A stretch of DNA of 64,000 nt from Brumimicrobium oceani. Its GTDB lineage: Bacteria > Bacteroidota > Bacteroidia > Flavobacteriales_D > Crocinitomicaceae. The notes beneath the pieces were generated by a model. It was not told where the DNA came from and did not search any database. It saw only the letters and a list, made by a program, of their open reading frames with translations. The translations under genes were made by a program, and so were the position numbers. The stretch's first letter is position 1, and every line of letters begins with the position of its first letter. Of this stretch, positions 17,739 to 26,944 are shown one piece after another. The stretch is from assembly GCF_003143775.1 (NCBI RefSeq), contig NZ_QFRJ01000001.1, positions 248,001 to 312,000 of the forward strand, written 5' to 3'.

Positions 17739-18788
17739 TTATAATGATTTCATAATGCTAACAAGTGCCTCAACACTTTTTAACTCCAAGGCGTTGTACA
17801 TTGAAGCCCTATAACCACCAACAGAACGGTGACCTTTAAGACCCACTATGTTTCCATCATTCCACAATTGATCAAAACGTTCTTTTTTACTATCGTCAGT
17901 TAGACGGAAAGTAACATTCATTAGTGATCTATCTTTTACTTCTGTAGTCCCTTCGAAATTAGGATTGTTGTCAATTTCGTTATACAATAAATCTGCTTTG
18001 GCTTGATTCTTTTTTGCCATTTCTTCAACACCTCCATTTTTCAATAAATGCTTCAAGTTTAGGTTAGAAACAAATACTGAATAAACAGGAGGAGTATTAA
18101 ACATACTGTCTTTTTTAGCGTGAACAGCTAGATCCAAATAAGTTGGGATATGCAGAGAAGATTTTCCTAAAATACTGTCTTTTACAATATATAATGTTGC
18201 TCCTGCTGGACCTAAATTCTTCTGAGCTCCTGCATAAATTAAATCAAATTTAGAAACGTCAATTGGCTGAGAAAATATATCAGAAGACATATCACAAACC
18301 AATGGAACATTTGTTTCTGGAATAGATTTAAATTGTGTACCCACTATTGTGTTATTTGATGTGTAGTGTAAGAAGTCGATATCTTCTGGAATTTCACTAG
18401 CATCAGGGATATAGTTAAATCCTTTGTCTTCTGAAGAAGCTATTTGAATTGCTTCTAAACCAGCGTTTGCTCCTTCTTTTACTGCTTTTGTTGCCCAAGT
18501 ACCAGTGTTAATGTATGCAGCTCTTTTGTGTTTTCCAGCAAGGTTGTAAGCGGCAATTAAAAAACCTAAACTAGCCCCTCCTTGAAGAAAAAGAACTGTA
18601 TATCCCTCAGGTACATTTAATGCTTTCTTTACATTTTCTCTTGCTTCTTCCATAACTTTAACGAAGTCTGCACTTCTGTGCGACACCTCCAATATAGATA
18701 ATCCGTTAAAGTCAAGAACTGCTGCTGCGGCCTCTTTGAATACCTCTTGAGGTAATATACATGGACCTGCTCCAAAATTATGTTTCAT
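17739..18788 (-). CDS. serC: Phosphoserine aminotransferase
   Basis: PLP enzyme converting 3-phosphohydroxypyruvate and glutamate to phosphoserine and 2-oxoglutarate; relatives also serve pyridoxal phosphate synthesis. 349 residues, normal for the family. Seen: HNFGAGPCILPQEVF at the start, the cofactor-binding FLQGGASLGF, DMSSDIFSQPIDVSKFD, the PLP lysine (Lys190) in YAGAQKNLGPAG, and GGYRASMYNAL near the end, which carries the phosphate-binding arginine. It is the first gene of a serC-serA operon. Phosphoserine phosphatase is not in the window. Confidence 0.96.
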   Translation of the reverse strand: MKHNFGAGPCILPQEVFKEAAAAVLDFNGLSILEVSHRSADFVKVMEEARENVKKALNVPEGYTVLFLQGGASLGFLIAAYNLAGKHKRAAYINTGTWATKAVKEGANAGLEAIQIASSEDKGFNYIPDASEIPEDIDFLHYTSNNTIVGTQFKSIPETNVPLVCDMSSDIFSQPIDVSKFDLIYAGAQKNLGPAGATLYIVKDSILGKSSLHIPTYLDLAVHAKKDSMFNTPPVYSVFVSNLNLKHLLKNGGVEEMAKKNQAKADLLYNEIDNNPNFEGTTEVKDRSLMNVTFRLTDDSKKERFDQLWNDGNIVGLKGHRSVGGYRASMYNALELKSVEALVSIMKSL

Positions 18789-18871
18789 GTTGCTTCTTTT
18801 TTTTACAAATATGTTAATAAATATGCATTTTTACGTGGGAATCGCTGTTTAAAACTTTGAAAAAATGAAAT

Positions 18872-18902
18872 AAAAAAAAGAGTCGACAAACTTGACGACT
18901 CT
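18872..18902 (-). terminator. Terminator of the bTHX-like gene
   Basis: On the minus strand AAGAGTCG and CGACTCTT form an 8-bp stem with a 10-base loop, followed by a run of eight T. It lies about 19 bases past the stop at 18921. Confidence 0.9.
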
Positions 18903-18920
18903 TGATATAATTTTATGGAT

Positions 18921-19229
18921 TTATTTTTCTTCTTTCTTATCTGCAACTTTGGCTTTAGCTTTCGGTTTTTCTTCCTTTTTAGCTGTTGTTTTCTTCGCAG
19001 CAGTTTTAGCTGCAGTAGTTTTCTTTGTAACGGGTTCTTTTTCTTCCGTTTTGTTAGTTTTTGCTTTTTTTGCCGTAGTTTTTTTAGCGCTTGTAGTTTT
19101 CGCTATTTTCTGTTCTTTTGGTTCATTTAGAGGTATAGTGAAATTTGTTCCAGCTTTCCTTGGTCTAGACTTACCAAATGAACTTCTAAATCGTTTTCCT
19201 TTTGCCGTTTTAACATCGCCTCTTCCCAT
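18921..19229 (-). CDS. Ribosomal protein bTHX with a histone H1-like lysine/alanine tail
   Basis: bTHX (S31e-like, THX) is a tiny 30S protein of about 25-35 residues that sits in the head of the small subunit. Residues 1-25 here, opening MGRGDVKTAKGKRF and continuing to GKSRPRK, match its strongly conserved pattern MGKGDkKTrrGKi...GkSRPRK. About 75 residues follow that are not part of bTHX: a short linker (NFTIPLNEPKEQK) and then low-complexity KTTAKK/KTAAKK repeats with interspersed glutamates, as in bacterial histone H1-like proteins. An ATG and a strong terminator frame one continuous gene. The tail is expected to be disordered and nucleic-acid binding (inference). Confidence 0.85.
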   Translation of the reverse strand: MGRGDVKTAKGKRFRSSFGKSRPRKAGTNFTIPLNEPKEQKIAKTTSAKKTTAKKAKTNKTEEKEPVTKKTTAAKTAAKKTTAKKEEKPKAKAKVADKKEEK

Positions 19230-19368
19230 ATTCTATGTTTTTAATTGGTTCGTTTGCTAAATATACAAAAAATAACATGTCTTAATGAAGTTTTGTCGCT
19301 ATTTAGTTTCCTTTGATTCTAAACAGGCCATAGAAGGCATAATGCAATAACAATACTCTCTTTTTCGT

Positions 19369-20049
19369 CTATTCATTCTCGGCAATTCTTCTCATGAAAT
19401 CCTTAACCACATTGTCTGAGTTTTTAATGATCTTTTTACACCATTCAATTTTTAATTTCGTTTGTTCTTCATGAGATAATTTCCAATTTAAATCTGATTG
19501 GGCTTCTAACCTTGTACGAATTGTGTTTATCGTTAATGCGGCTGACACTGAAATATTAAAACTTTCTGTAAAACCAACCATCGGGATTTTTACATAATAA
19601 TCAGCTAAATCAAGTGCTTTTTCAGACAAGCCGGTTTGTTCTGTACCGAAAAGGAATGCAATTGGCTCATCAATAGGTACAGTGTTTATTGTGTATGCAT
19701 CTGTGTGCGGAGTAGTGGCTGCTATCTTGTAACCTCTATCTTTTAAAGATTGAATACAATTTGTTGTGGGGTACAGCTTATCTGTATAGTGATAGTCGTT
19801 AACCCACTGACCTGCACCTAAAGCAATGTCTTTGTTTACGTTAAAAACATTGTCACTTTCTATGATGTGCAAATCTTGTATTCCAAAACAATCGCAACTT
19901 CTCATTACAGCACTAGCATTGTGTTCTTGGTATAAATTCTCCACTGCAACGGTCACATGTTTCGTTCGCTCTGCGGCAATGCGTTCAAATTTTTCAATTT
20001 TCGCAGGAGTAATAATTGAATATAGTGCTTTTAGTAGCTTTTCTTCCAT
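19369..20049 (-). CDS. trmH: tRNA (guanosine-18-2'-O)-methyltransferase, SpoU family
   Basis: SPOUT-fold methyltransferase that methylates the 2'-OH of a nucleoside, in TrmH proper G18 of the tRNA D-loop. 226 residues, no N-terminal RNA-binding extension of the TrmL/RlmB kind. Motif 1 is HNASAVMRSCDCFGI, motif 2 AFLFGTEQTGLS and motif 3 MVGFTESFNISVSAAL, the last two forming the SAM-binding knot. The N-terminal VAVENLYQEHNASAV and the C-terminal helical region from about 185 fit TrmH better than RlmB. It lies between the bTHX gene and HU, on the same strand. Confidence 0.88.
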   Translation of the reverse strand: MEEKLLKALYSIITPAKIEKFERIAAERTKHVTVAVENLYQEHNASAVMRSCDCFGIQDLHIIESDNVFNVNKDIALGAGQWVNDYHYTDKLYPTTNCIQSLKDRGYKIAATTPHTDAYTINTVPIDEPIAFLFGTEQTGLSEKALDLADYYVKIPMVGFTESFNISVSAALTINTIRTRLEAQSDLNWKLSHEEQTKLKIEWCKKIIKNSDNVVKDFMRRIAENE

Positions 20050-20067
20050 TGGATTAATGTTTGAAAC

Positions 20068-20095
20068 AAAAAAAAGGGAGCTTTTAGGGCTCCCT
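20068..20095 (-). terminator. Terminator of the HU gene
   Basis: On the minus strand GGGAGC and GCTCCC (with the extra inner C:G pair) form the stem around CCTAAAA-like loop bases, followed by eight T. It lies 25 bases past the HU stop. Confidence 0.88.
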
Positions 20096-20119
20096 GCAAT
20101 TTTTTTAAAGAATTGCTGT

Positions 20120-20392
20120 CTAGTTAACAGTAGTTGCTAACTCAGAACCAGCTTTAAACTTAACAACTTTTTTAGCTGCAATTTGAATTTCTTTTCCAGT
20201 TTGTGGGTTTCTTCCAGTTCTTGCTGCACGCTCAGAAATAGAGAAAGAACCAAATCCAATTAAAGAAAGGCGATCACCTTTTTTTAATGCATCAGTAGTT
20301 GTGTTGATAAATGCGTCTAAAGCTTTTTTTGAATCTGCTTTTGACAATCCAGACTCTGAAGCCATTGCTTCGATCAATTCTGCTTTGTTCAT
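20120..20392 (-). CDS. HU family DNA-binding protein
   Basis: Nucleoid protein that binds and bends DNA without strong sequence preference, as a homo- or heterodimer. 90 residues, the normal HU length. Seen: MNKAELIEAMASESGLSKAD at the start, the SLIGFGSFSI core, the DNA-inserting arm SERAARTGRNPQTGKEIQI with its Arg-Asn-Pro tip, and VVKFKAGSELATTVN at the end. It has its own consensus promoter and terminator, so it is monocistronic. HU is favoured over IHF by length and by the absence of IHF-specific arm residues. Confidence 0.95.
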   Translation of the reverse strand: MNKAELIEAMASESGLSKADSKKALDAFINTTTDALKKGDRLSLIGFGSFSISERAARTGRNPQTGKEIQIAAKKVVKFKAGSELATTVN

Positions 20393-20427
20393 AGTTATGG
20401 TTTTATTTGTTAAAAATTATACTTAAG

Positions 20428-20457
20428 CAAATATAGCGGAATATCCACTACTCACAA
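20428..20457 (-). promoter_or_regulatory. Consensus Bacteroidota promoter of the HU gene
   Basis: Read on the minus strand: TTG (20457-20455), a 19-base spacer, then TATATTTG (20435-20428). This is a textbook TTG-N19-TAnnTTTG arrangement, ending 35 bases before the ATG. Confidence 0.8.
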
Positions 20458-20705
20458 GTGTTTCACTGAAAAAAAATCAAAATTAGTCGATTAAATCTTA
20501 CTTTTTTATCAAAAAAAGTGCTCAAAACCTTTAGATATAGCGCTTTTGAACACTTTTAGATAAGTTTTTTTAAAAAATTAAGTCGTTTTTAATCAGTGTT
20601 TTAGGTGTTTCGTAGGAAGGGTTGGTGAAGCTGGATAAGCTGCTCCAGGTAAAATCTAGCTTAAAAACATTTTAATTTAAAGGAAATCAATAAAATATAT
20701 TGAAT
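20458..20705. other. Intergenic space between HU promoter and fmt, with terminator
   Basis: No gene is seen. The stretch holds the strong hairpin at 20514-20558 and otherwise AT-rich sequence. Confidence 0.5.
20514..20558 (-). terminator. Long hairpin terminator downstream of fmt
   Basis: AAAAGTGCTCAAAA and TTTTGAACACTTTT pair at 13 of 14 positions. On the minus strand the stem is followed by seven T. It is about 150 bases past the fmt stop, so the MATE-fmt transcript would have a long 3' UTR. Confidence 0.7.
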
Positions 20706-21662
20706 TTAATCTACAATTTGCCATTCGTCCAACGGAAAACCAGCTAAAAATGAAGTAGCATTTAATCTTTTCTTTCCCTCTAATTGAACTTCAATTAAAT
20801 TTAAAGCCCCAGATTTGGTTTTTAAAATCAACTTCTTATTCTCGTTTAGCAATGCAAGTTCACCATGGTTTTGTTCATCTACAACTTCCGAACGGAACAG
20901 TTTCAGGGTTTTTATTTCACCGCTTTCCTTGTGTGTGAGTTTTATCCAGGCAGTAGGATAGGGTGACATCCCTCGGATAAAATTATGAATTGCTTTAACG
21001 GGCTTCCTTAGATCTAATAAACAATCCTGTTTGGAGATTTTAGGTGCTGATTTTAAATCTCTATCTGGCTGTGGCTGTGGTTGTGCATTGCCCAATCTGA
21101 TAAGTTCAACGGTGTTTACTACAGTTTGAGCACCCAAAACCATCATACGGTCATGCAATTCCCCAGCTGTTTCGTTTTCTCCGATAGATAATTTATCGCT
21201 CAGTAGGGTTTGACCGGTATCAATTTTCTCATCAATAAAAAATGTCGTAACTCCTGTTTCTGTTTCTCCATTAATTACAGCCCAATTGATAGGAGCTGCA
21301 CCTCTATATTGAGGTAAAAGTGATCCGTGCAGATTAAAGGTCCCCATTGTAGGAATTTCCCAAACTACTTTTGGCAGCATTCGGAAAGCAACTACAATGA
21401 AAAGATCTGCCTGAAAAGATGTTAATTCTTGTATAAACTCTTGGCCTTTTAATTGCGTTGGCTGTAGCACAGGTAAGTTATGTTGAAGCGCACATTCTTT
21501 AACAGCGCTTCCTTGAAGCTTTCTTCCACGTCCAGCAGGTCTATCAGGCGCCGTTACTACTGCTTTAATACTATACGACTCCTTAATTAGTTTTTCTAAT
21601 ATGGTTACCGCAAATTCAGGTGTTCCCATGAATACGATATTTAAATCTTTCTTTTCTTTCAT
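20706..21662 (-). CDS. fmt: Methionyl-tRNA formyltransferase
   Basis: Formylates Met-tRNAi with 10-formyl-tetrahydrofolate to start bacterial translation. From the ATG at 21662 the product is 318 residues, matching the E. coli length. Seen: NIVFMGTPEFAV, the folate-site signature FNLHGSLLPQYRGAAPINWAVINGE holding the catalytic Asn and His, ETGVTTFFIDEKIDTG, and the C-terminal tRNA-binding domain with NFIRGMSPYPTAW. The ATG shares its A with the stop TAA of the MATE gene upstream, so translation is coupled. A TTG 21 bases further upstream is open but unnecessary. Confidence 0.97.
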   Translation of the reverse strand: MKEKKDLNIVFMGTPEFAVTILEKLIKESYSIKAVVTAPDRPAGRGRKLQGSAVKECALQHNLPVLQPTQLKGQEFIQELTSFQADLFIVVAFRMLPKVVWEIPTMGTFNLHGSLLPQYRGAAPINWAVINGETETGVTTFFIDEKIDTGQTLLSDKLSIGENETAGELHDRMMVLGAQTVVNTVELIRLGNAQPQPQPDRDLKSAPKISKQDCLLDLRKPVKAIHNFIRGMSPYPTAWIKLTHKESGEIKTLKLFRSEVVDEQNHGELALLNENKKLILKTKSGALNLIEVQLEGKKRLNATSFLAGFPLDEWQIVD

Positions 21663-22993
21663 TAGTATTCTTTTTTTCGCCAATTAAAAATAGATAAATA
21701 TAAAATAGATAATCCTCCTAAAGAGATAAAGTATAGGTATTCCACAGTCCAGATTGCCGAAATACTCCAATTCCATACCTTAATCGTAAGATAAGCATAT
21801 ACGATATAAACAATCATTCCGAAGATTTCAATTAGCAAACTGACTCTAGTGTTCCCAGATCCATTGATGGTTTGGAAATAAGGTGTGGATAATCCAAAAA
21901 TTAAAATAGAACCAAAAACCATTCTTAAAATGTATGCACTGTCTTCTAAATAAGCCTCCTCGGGATTTATAATAGAGATCAATTGTTCTGGGTAGAGCAG
22001 TGCTCCATGAAAAATAGCCAGTAGGAACAAAATGGTTAAAAACTGAATTCTCTTTACAACTTTAGGAATGATTGCTTTGTCCTTTGAATCCATGTACTGT
22101 GCAACATAGGTTTTAGTTGTTGCTCCAAATCCAAAAATGGGTACAAATGCCAAGAAATAAATAGATCGAATATTCTGAGATACCGTTAAGTCATAAGTGC
22201 TCATTTGCTCTATCCAAGTAAAGAATATAGTCCATGTGGCCAAAGCGAAAAAACCTTGAATAACTAAGGGCATTCCAACGCTGAAGAGTCGACCGAGACT
22301 TTTTATGGTTACTTGAAATTTTGAGAAAATCCCATACATGCTCCTTTCTTTTGAGGAGAAAAGAAAAACCAATAAGACTAAAGCTGTTAATCCTTCTGAA
22401 ATAACTGAAGCTAATGCCGCTCCTTTAACACCCATAGGTTCTACATCCCAAAAACCAAAAATGAAGAGATAATCCAAAATGATATTTGAAACAGCGAAGA
22501 AAGCAGTGCTAACCATGATTACCCACGTTTTTCCTGTGGCCATGAAAAAACTATTCAAGGCCAGCATTAGCACACCCATAAAAAAACCATAGGATCGAAC
22601 AGATAGAAAGTCAATTTGCTCTTGGGCTAAAGCTTTGTTTTTGGAATATCCCATGAGCATATCCCCAACATGATTCTGTGTTAAGTAAAAGAAGCAAATG
22701 GCAAAAAGGAAAATAACGAAAAGTGCAGATTGAAACGTGGCGTTTAATGCTTTGTTTTCTCCTTGCCCAATTCTACGGGCCATGATGATTTGAGATGCAT
22801 CGCCAAGTCCAGTTAACCCCATGAAAAGGGTGACATAAATTAATCCTGCATTTCCGCTTGCGTCAAAACTTAAGGTGCTGTATCTACTTAGGAAAGCTGC
22901 ATCAGTGATCATTACGATTGATTGGATGAAAGTTCCTAACATCAAAGGTAAAGCGACTTTTAAGATTTGTTTATATGAGATCGACAGCTGCAT
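21662..22993 (-). CDS. MATE family multidrug efflux transporter
   Basis: Inner-membrane Na+ or H+ driven antiporter of cationic drugs and metabolites, about 443 residues and 12 TM segments. Seen: QILKVALPLMLGTFIQSIVMITDAAFLS in TM1-2 with the conserved aspartate, GASxI-like GDASQIIMARRIGQGE, and ALNSFFMATGKT in the first half; SVGMPLVIQGFFALATWTIF opens the second. The ATG at 22993 (MQLSISYKQIL) is preferred to a TTG 12 bases upstream. Its stop overlaps the fmt start by one base; the coupling probably reflects compaction rather than shared function. Confidence 0.92.
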   Translation of the reverse strand: MQLSISYKQILKVALPLMLGTFIQSIVMITDAAFLSRYSTLSFDASGNAGLIYVTLFMGLTGLGDASQIIMARRIGQGENKALNATFQSALFVIFLFAICFFYLTQNHVGDMLMGYSKNKALAQEQIDFLSVRSYGFFMGVLMLALNSFFMATGKTWVIMVSTAFFAVSNIILDYLFIFGFWDVEPMGVKGAALASVISEGLTALVLLVFLFSSKERSMYGIFSKFQVTIKSLGRLFSVGMPLVIQGFFALATWTIFFTWIEQMSTYDLTVSQNIRSIYFLAFVPIFGFGATTKTYVAQYMDSKDKAIIPKVVKRIQFLTILFLLAIFHGALLYPEQLISIINPEEAYLEDSAYILRMVFGSILIFGLSTPYFQTINGSGNTRVSLLIEIFGMIVYIVYAYLTIKVWNWSISAIWTVEYLYFISLGGLSILYLSIFNWRKKEY

Positions 22994-23186
22994 GATGAAT
23001 TTCAATAAGTCGCAAAAATAAACAATCGATTGCTCGAAAGCATGGATTAATTGAAAACAATAGCCGAATTAGGCTTTTTAATGAAATTCGTTTGAATATC
23101 GCAAAGAAGAACTTCTTCAAAAAACAGATGAGACAAAGCTATTTTTAAATCGGTAAATTTAACCTAGATCATCCTGTCGTTAACTT

Positions 23187-25259
23187 TTACTGTTTAATTA
23201 TCTTTTCTTTTTGAATTACTTTGCCATTTGTGAGTACCTGAATTGTGTATACTCCACTGGATAAAGGAAGCATGGAGAAGACATATTCGTTTAGTCCTTT
23301 TTTAGCAGCGAGGGTTTCTAGTTTTTTTACTAACCTTCCGCGAGCATCATATATTTCAAGATAAACAGTTTGTCCTTCATCTATATTGAATTGAATGGCC
23401 ACTTGATCTATCGTTGGGTTAGGGAAGGCATTTCCCGAAGGACTATTGTCTGGAGGAATTACATAAAGCAAAGTGTCAAAACAACCCCTTGCATCTCGAA
23501 CAATACATTGGACGGTGTCTTTCACACAAAGGCCTGAAAATTGTTTGTCTGAAGTAAAGGCCTGACCGTTCCATGAATACTCCAGAGGTTCAGTTCCTCC
23601 AATAGTTGATGCTTCAAGTGTATTGTCGCAAGAATTATAGTCTACAACATTAATTTTAAGCTTTAATCTATTGGTGTCGGGGCTATAAATTTGTGCTAAA
23701 AACCCAGAGTTTCTCGAATTCTCAAGTGCCAAATATCCGAAGGAATAAATTTCACCAGTGTTATGTTTTCGCTGTAAGCCGTAATAATCTCCCCAGCGCT
23801 CATAACTTCCATTCAACCGGTTAACAAAATTAGCGCCTGCTTTAATTTTCAGGACAGACGAATATTGTCCTTCATTATTATAAAAAACTGTGGAGTTACC
23901 AGGGAAATCAGTAAACGAGCTATGGTTAAATCCTATAATTACTTCCCTGTCGCAGTTTTCATTGCCCGACCAGGCGATGTTTGGATAACCAAAATCTTTT
24001 TGAGGATCTCCTATTATTGTTCCGCTAACAGTGGGAGAGTTTTCAATATCAACAATTACTCCGTGATAAACTGCGCAAAAACCTGTGGAAGGGTCTATGG
24101 TATTACTTACAAATTGTATTTCATCATCAATAAGAATTGCACCCAATACACGGGCGTCATTCGTTTGAAGTCCGCTTGTTGCATCGCTTGTATCTGTATC
24201 TGTTTGCCTAGCATTTGGAGGTACGCCATAAGGTACATCGGAAATTATAGAAGAAATAGATAAGGCTCCGTTTTCTAGTGCTAAAAAGAACAGTGTGTCA
24301 TTCTGAATATCAAAGTTTCTATTCGAAAGAAGGAATTGTTGTTCTGTATTTCCTTTTGCTCCTGTAACTAAATGAAGATTTCGAAGATAGCCACCATCAT
24401 ATGTAATATTATCGTAAAGTGTGGCTTGCATTGTGGTATCTCCTGCATACACTTTAGATTTGTCCATCTCCCAAATAATTGAACCATCAAAGCCTGTTTG
24501 CCATGGTTCGTTTGGAACTATTAAGTTTCCAGTAAAATAAACTTTATCGTGTGTTACAGAAATTGTAGGAAAGTCTGTCCATCTGTTGTTGTTTAACGGA
24601 TTTCCAGGTAAATTATAGATATACCAAGGATCACGCGGATCATTACTTGAACTAAAACACATGATAACTTCGCTTTCTGTGGGGGTATTATCCTTTAGGA
24701 GAGCCAAAATAAACCTGTCCTCCTCTGGGTCGTAAGCTAGTTTAGGATCATAGTAATTACTGCTTGAAAACCCGTCTACGAAGTTTTTTAATGAGATCAC
24801 CTGATTATCAAAAAGAGTCGTACCTGTGCTCATATCATAGGCCCAAACTTTACTGTTCATCGCTAAAAGTAATATACCATCATTCGAAATTGCTAAAGTA
24901 TTGTCACTTGGAATTCCTCCGAAAACCGGATACTTTGTTCCGTTTTGAAGGATATATGGTGCAAAAGAATCACCAATTACAGGTTGTTGAATTGATTTCA
25001 GATAATTTGATTGAAACGCTTTTTTTTGCTGACTGAAAAATGCTTTACTTTTTATCTTTTGCCTTAATAGATAAGATCTTGACGATGGGCCATCTGGTAA
25101 GGGCATTTCTAAATTGTTGACGGCTTCAAAAAAAGGACTTTGTTGAGAAAATTCAGTGATGGTTTTTGATTTTGTAATGGTGAAACTGGATTTTCTATAA
25201 TCCTGAGCGAATAAAGTACAGGAAAAGACAATAAAGAAAAAGAGTATAGTGCTACGCAT
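23187..25259 (-). CDS. Secreted T9SS protein, type A sorting domain
   Basis: A 690-residue extracellular or cell-surface protein. Signal peptide 1-19 (FIVFSCTLFAQ), a large central region of propeller-like beta sequence (VFGGIPSDNTLAISNDGILL, FDNQVISLKNFV, SYYDPKLAYDPEEDRFILALL), then a SprB-like module at about 540-600 (STIGGTEPLEYSWNGQAFTS), and a type A T9SS sorting domain over the last 75 residues (NAFPNPTIDQVAIQF to GVYTIQVLTNGKVIQKEKII). The type IX secretion system would export it across the outer membrane and may anchor it. The central domain has no function I can name. Single gene. Confidence 0.85.
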   Translation of the reverse strand: MRSTILFFFIVFSCTLFAQDYRKSSFTITKSKTITEFSQQSPFFEAVNNLEMPLPDGPSSRSYLLRQKIKSKAFFSQQKKAFQSNYLKSIQQPVIGDSFAPYILQNGTKYPVFGGIPSDNTLAISNDGILLLAMNSKVWAYDMSTGTTLFDNQVISLKNFVDGFSSSNYYDPKLAYDPEEDRFILALLKDNTPTESEVIMCFSSSNDPRDPWYIYNLPGNPLNNNRWTDFPTISVTHDKVYFTGNLIVPNEPWQTGFDGSIIWEMDKSKVYAGDTTMQATLYDNITYDGGYLRNLHLVTGAKGNTEQQFLLSNRNFDIQNDTLFFLALENGALSISSIISDVPYGVPPNARQTDTDTSDATSGLQTNDARVLGAILIDDEIQFVSNTIDPSTGFCAVYHGVIVDIENSPTVSGTIIGDPQKDFGYPNIAWSGNENCDREVIIGFNHSSFTDFPGNSTVFYNNEGQYSSVLKIKAGANFVNRLNGSYERWGDYYGLQRKHNTGEIYSFGYLALENSRNSGFLAQIYSPDTNRLKLKINVVDYNSCDNTLEASTIGGTEPLEYSWNGQAFTSDKQFSGLCVKDTVQCIVRDARGCFDTLLYVIPPDNSPSGNAFPNPTIDQVAIQFNIDEGQTVYLEIYDARGRLVKKLETLAAKKGLNEYVFSMLPLSSGVYTIQVLTNGKVIQKEKIIKQ

Positions 25260-25425
25260 GTTAAAATTTTTGATACCCTAAAAATACTGATTTAGATTGT
25301 ATAAAAAAAGTCTTACTTTATTAACTCATAATGTTTTATGAATTAAATCTAAGGAAAGGTTTAATAAACGATTTAAAACGTTTTAGCCCTATTCTTATTT
25401 TTAAAAGAAATATTTTTAATTCATT

Positions 25426-26013
25426 TTATCTAGAGAAACCTGCTATTACTTCGTTGGGATTGATTTCTATTACATCTCCTGGCTGCATACTGCCTAATTT
25501 CAAATCACCAATTGAATGCCTCACTAATCTTAATGTTGGAAAGCCAACTGCAGCCGTCATTTTTCTCACCTGTCTGTTTTTTCCTTCTCTAAGAGTTAAA
25601 GCTATCCAACTTGTAGGTATTTCTTTTCTCATCCGAATAGGAACGCTTCTTTCGGGTAGTTGAGGTGTTTTTATTTTCTTACATTCTGCCTTGGCTACAC
25701 GGTGTTTTTTGCCATTGTGTTTTATCGAAATAGTTCCCGCTGCTAATTCCTTGCACGCTTCTGGAGTAATGTCATGGTCTACTTGTACAAAATATGTTTT
25801 CGGTAATTTATTGAGTGGATCCAATACACGATTCTTAAATTCATTGTCATTTGTCAATAACAATAATCCCTCACTTGTTTTGTCTAAACGCCCAATAGAA
25901 TATACATCTTTCGGGAATTTGTGTAAATCGCCCAATAAACTTGCGTTTTCATCACCTGTAAATTGAGATAACATGTTGTAAGGTTTGAAAATTGCGAAAT
26001 ATCTTTTTTCCAT
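25426..26013 (-). CDS. Pseudouridine synthase of the RsuA/RluE family
   Basis: Converts a uridine to pseudouridine in ribosomal RNA. From ATG 26013 the product is 195 residues, the compact RluE-like length without an S4 domain. Seen: KRYFAIFKPYNMLSQFT, the catalytic aspartate motif SIGRLDKTSEGLLLLTND, KTYFVQVDHDIT, and the C-terminal LREGKNRQVRKMTAAVGFPTLRL signature with LRLVR. The start was placed at MEKRYF because relatives begin there; an upstream extension is AT-rich and unlike the family. RluE (23S U2457) is the best guess, from length and motifs. Confidence 0.88.
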   Translation of the reverse strand: MEKRYFAIFKPYNMLSQFTGDENASLLGDLHKFPKDVYSIGRLDKTSEGLLLLTNDNEFKNRVLDPLNKLPKTYFVQVDHDITPEACKELAAGTISIKHNGKKHRVAKAECKKIKTPQLPERSVPIRMRKEIPTSWIALTLREGKNRQVRKMTAAVGFPTLRLVRHSIGDLKLGSMQPGDVIEINPNEVIAGFSR

Positions 26014-26117
26014 GAATGCAAGATTTTTTTCAAAAATGAACAGAATTAATTGAAAAATCAATTACTAAGTTCCATAAATGGCCTATTCTTTTATATTTTT
26101 AGCCAAAAGAAATAAAA

Positions 26118-26891
26118 ATGGTTCTACAATTCACAAAAGAAAATGGCGTAGCAAGGTTAAAGTTTAACCGCCCAAACAAATACAATAGTTTTAATCAAGA
26201 ATTGGCTTTTGCTGTTCAAAAAGCGCTTGATGACTGTAAAAACGATGATGCAATTCGTGTAATAGTGCTCACGGGTGAAGGAAAAGCTTTTTGTGCTGGA
26301 CAAGATTTGGCCGAAGCAACAGACCCAAATGGCCCCCCTTTAAAAAATATAGTTGGAGAACATTACAATCCAATTGTTACACGATTGCGAGAAATTGAAA
26401 AGCCAGTTATTGCTGCAGTGAATGGCGTTGCGGCTGGAGCAGGAGCAAACTTGGCGTTGGCATGCGATATTGTAGTTGCCAAAAAATCAGCGGTGTTTAT
26501 TCAGGCTTTTGCTGCTATAGGTCTAATTCCCGATTCTGGAGGAACATTCTTTTTGCCTCGATTGGTTGGTGCACAAAAAGCATTGGCTTTAATGATGACT
26601 GGAGATAAAGTGACTGCAGAAGAGGCTGAAAAAATGAACATGATTTATAAATCTATAGATGATCAAGAATTTGAAGAAAATATCGACAAAATGACCTCTA
26701 AAATGGCGAAAATGCCTACCAGAGGATATGGGTTAACCAAAAAAGCAGTGAATGAGTCCTTCAATAACACATTGCGGGAGCAGTTAGATGTGGAAGAGAG
26801 ACTGCAAGCTGAAGCAGGAGCGACAGAAGATTTTAAAGAAGGTACACAAGCTTTTTTAGAAAAGCGTAAACCCAATTTTAAAGGCAGGTAA
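26118..26891 (+). CDS. Enoyl-CoA hydratase/isomerase, PaaG-like
   Basis: Crotonase-superfamily enzyme of 257 residues. Seen: the oxyanion-hole segments GKAFCAGQDLAEA and NGVAAGAGANLALACDI, then IGLIPDSGGTFFLPRLVGAQKALALMMTGDKVTAEEAE. The aspartate in LIPDSGG replaces the Glu/Gly pattern of ordinary hydratases and is typical of PaaG, the 1,2-epoxyphenylacetyl-CoA isomerase. The PaaH-like dehydrogenase follows 53 bases later, as in phenylacetate clusters, but the monooxygenase paaABCDE and paaZ are not here. A general short-chain enoyl-CoA isomerase is the alternative. Confidence 0.82.
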   Translation: MVLQFTKENGVARLKFNRPNKYNSFNQELAFAVQKALDDCKNDDAIRVIVLTGEGKAFCAGQDLAEATDPNGPPLKNIVGEHYNPIVTRLREIEKPVIAAVNGVAAGAGANLALACDIVVAKKSAVFIQAFAAIGLIPDSGGTFFLPRLVGAQKALALMMTGDKVTAEEAEKMNMIYKSIDDQEFEENIDKMTSKMAKMPTRGYGLTKKAVNESFNNTLREQLDVEERLQAEAGATEDFKEGTQAFLEKRKPNFKGR

Positions 26892-26944
26892 ATTACCGTT
26901 TAATACCTGTTTGTTGATTGTATAAAACATATTTAAGAAAAGAA

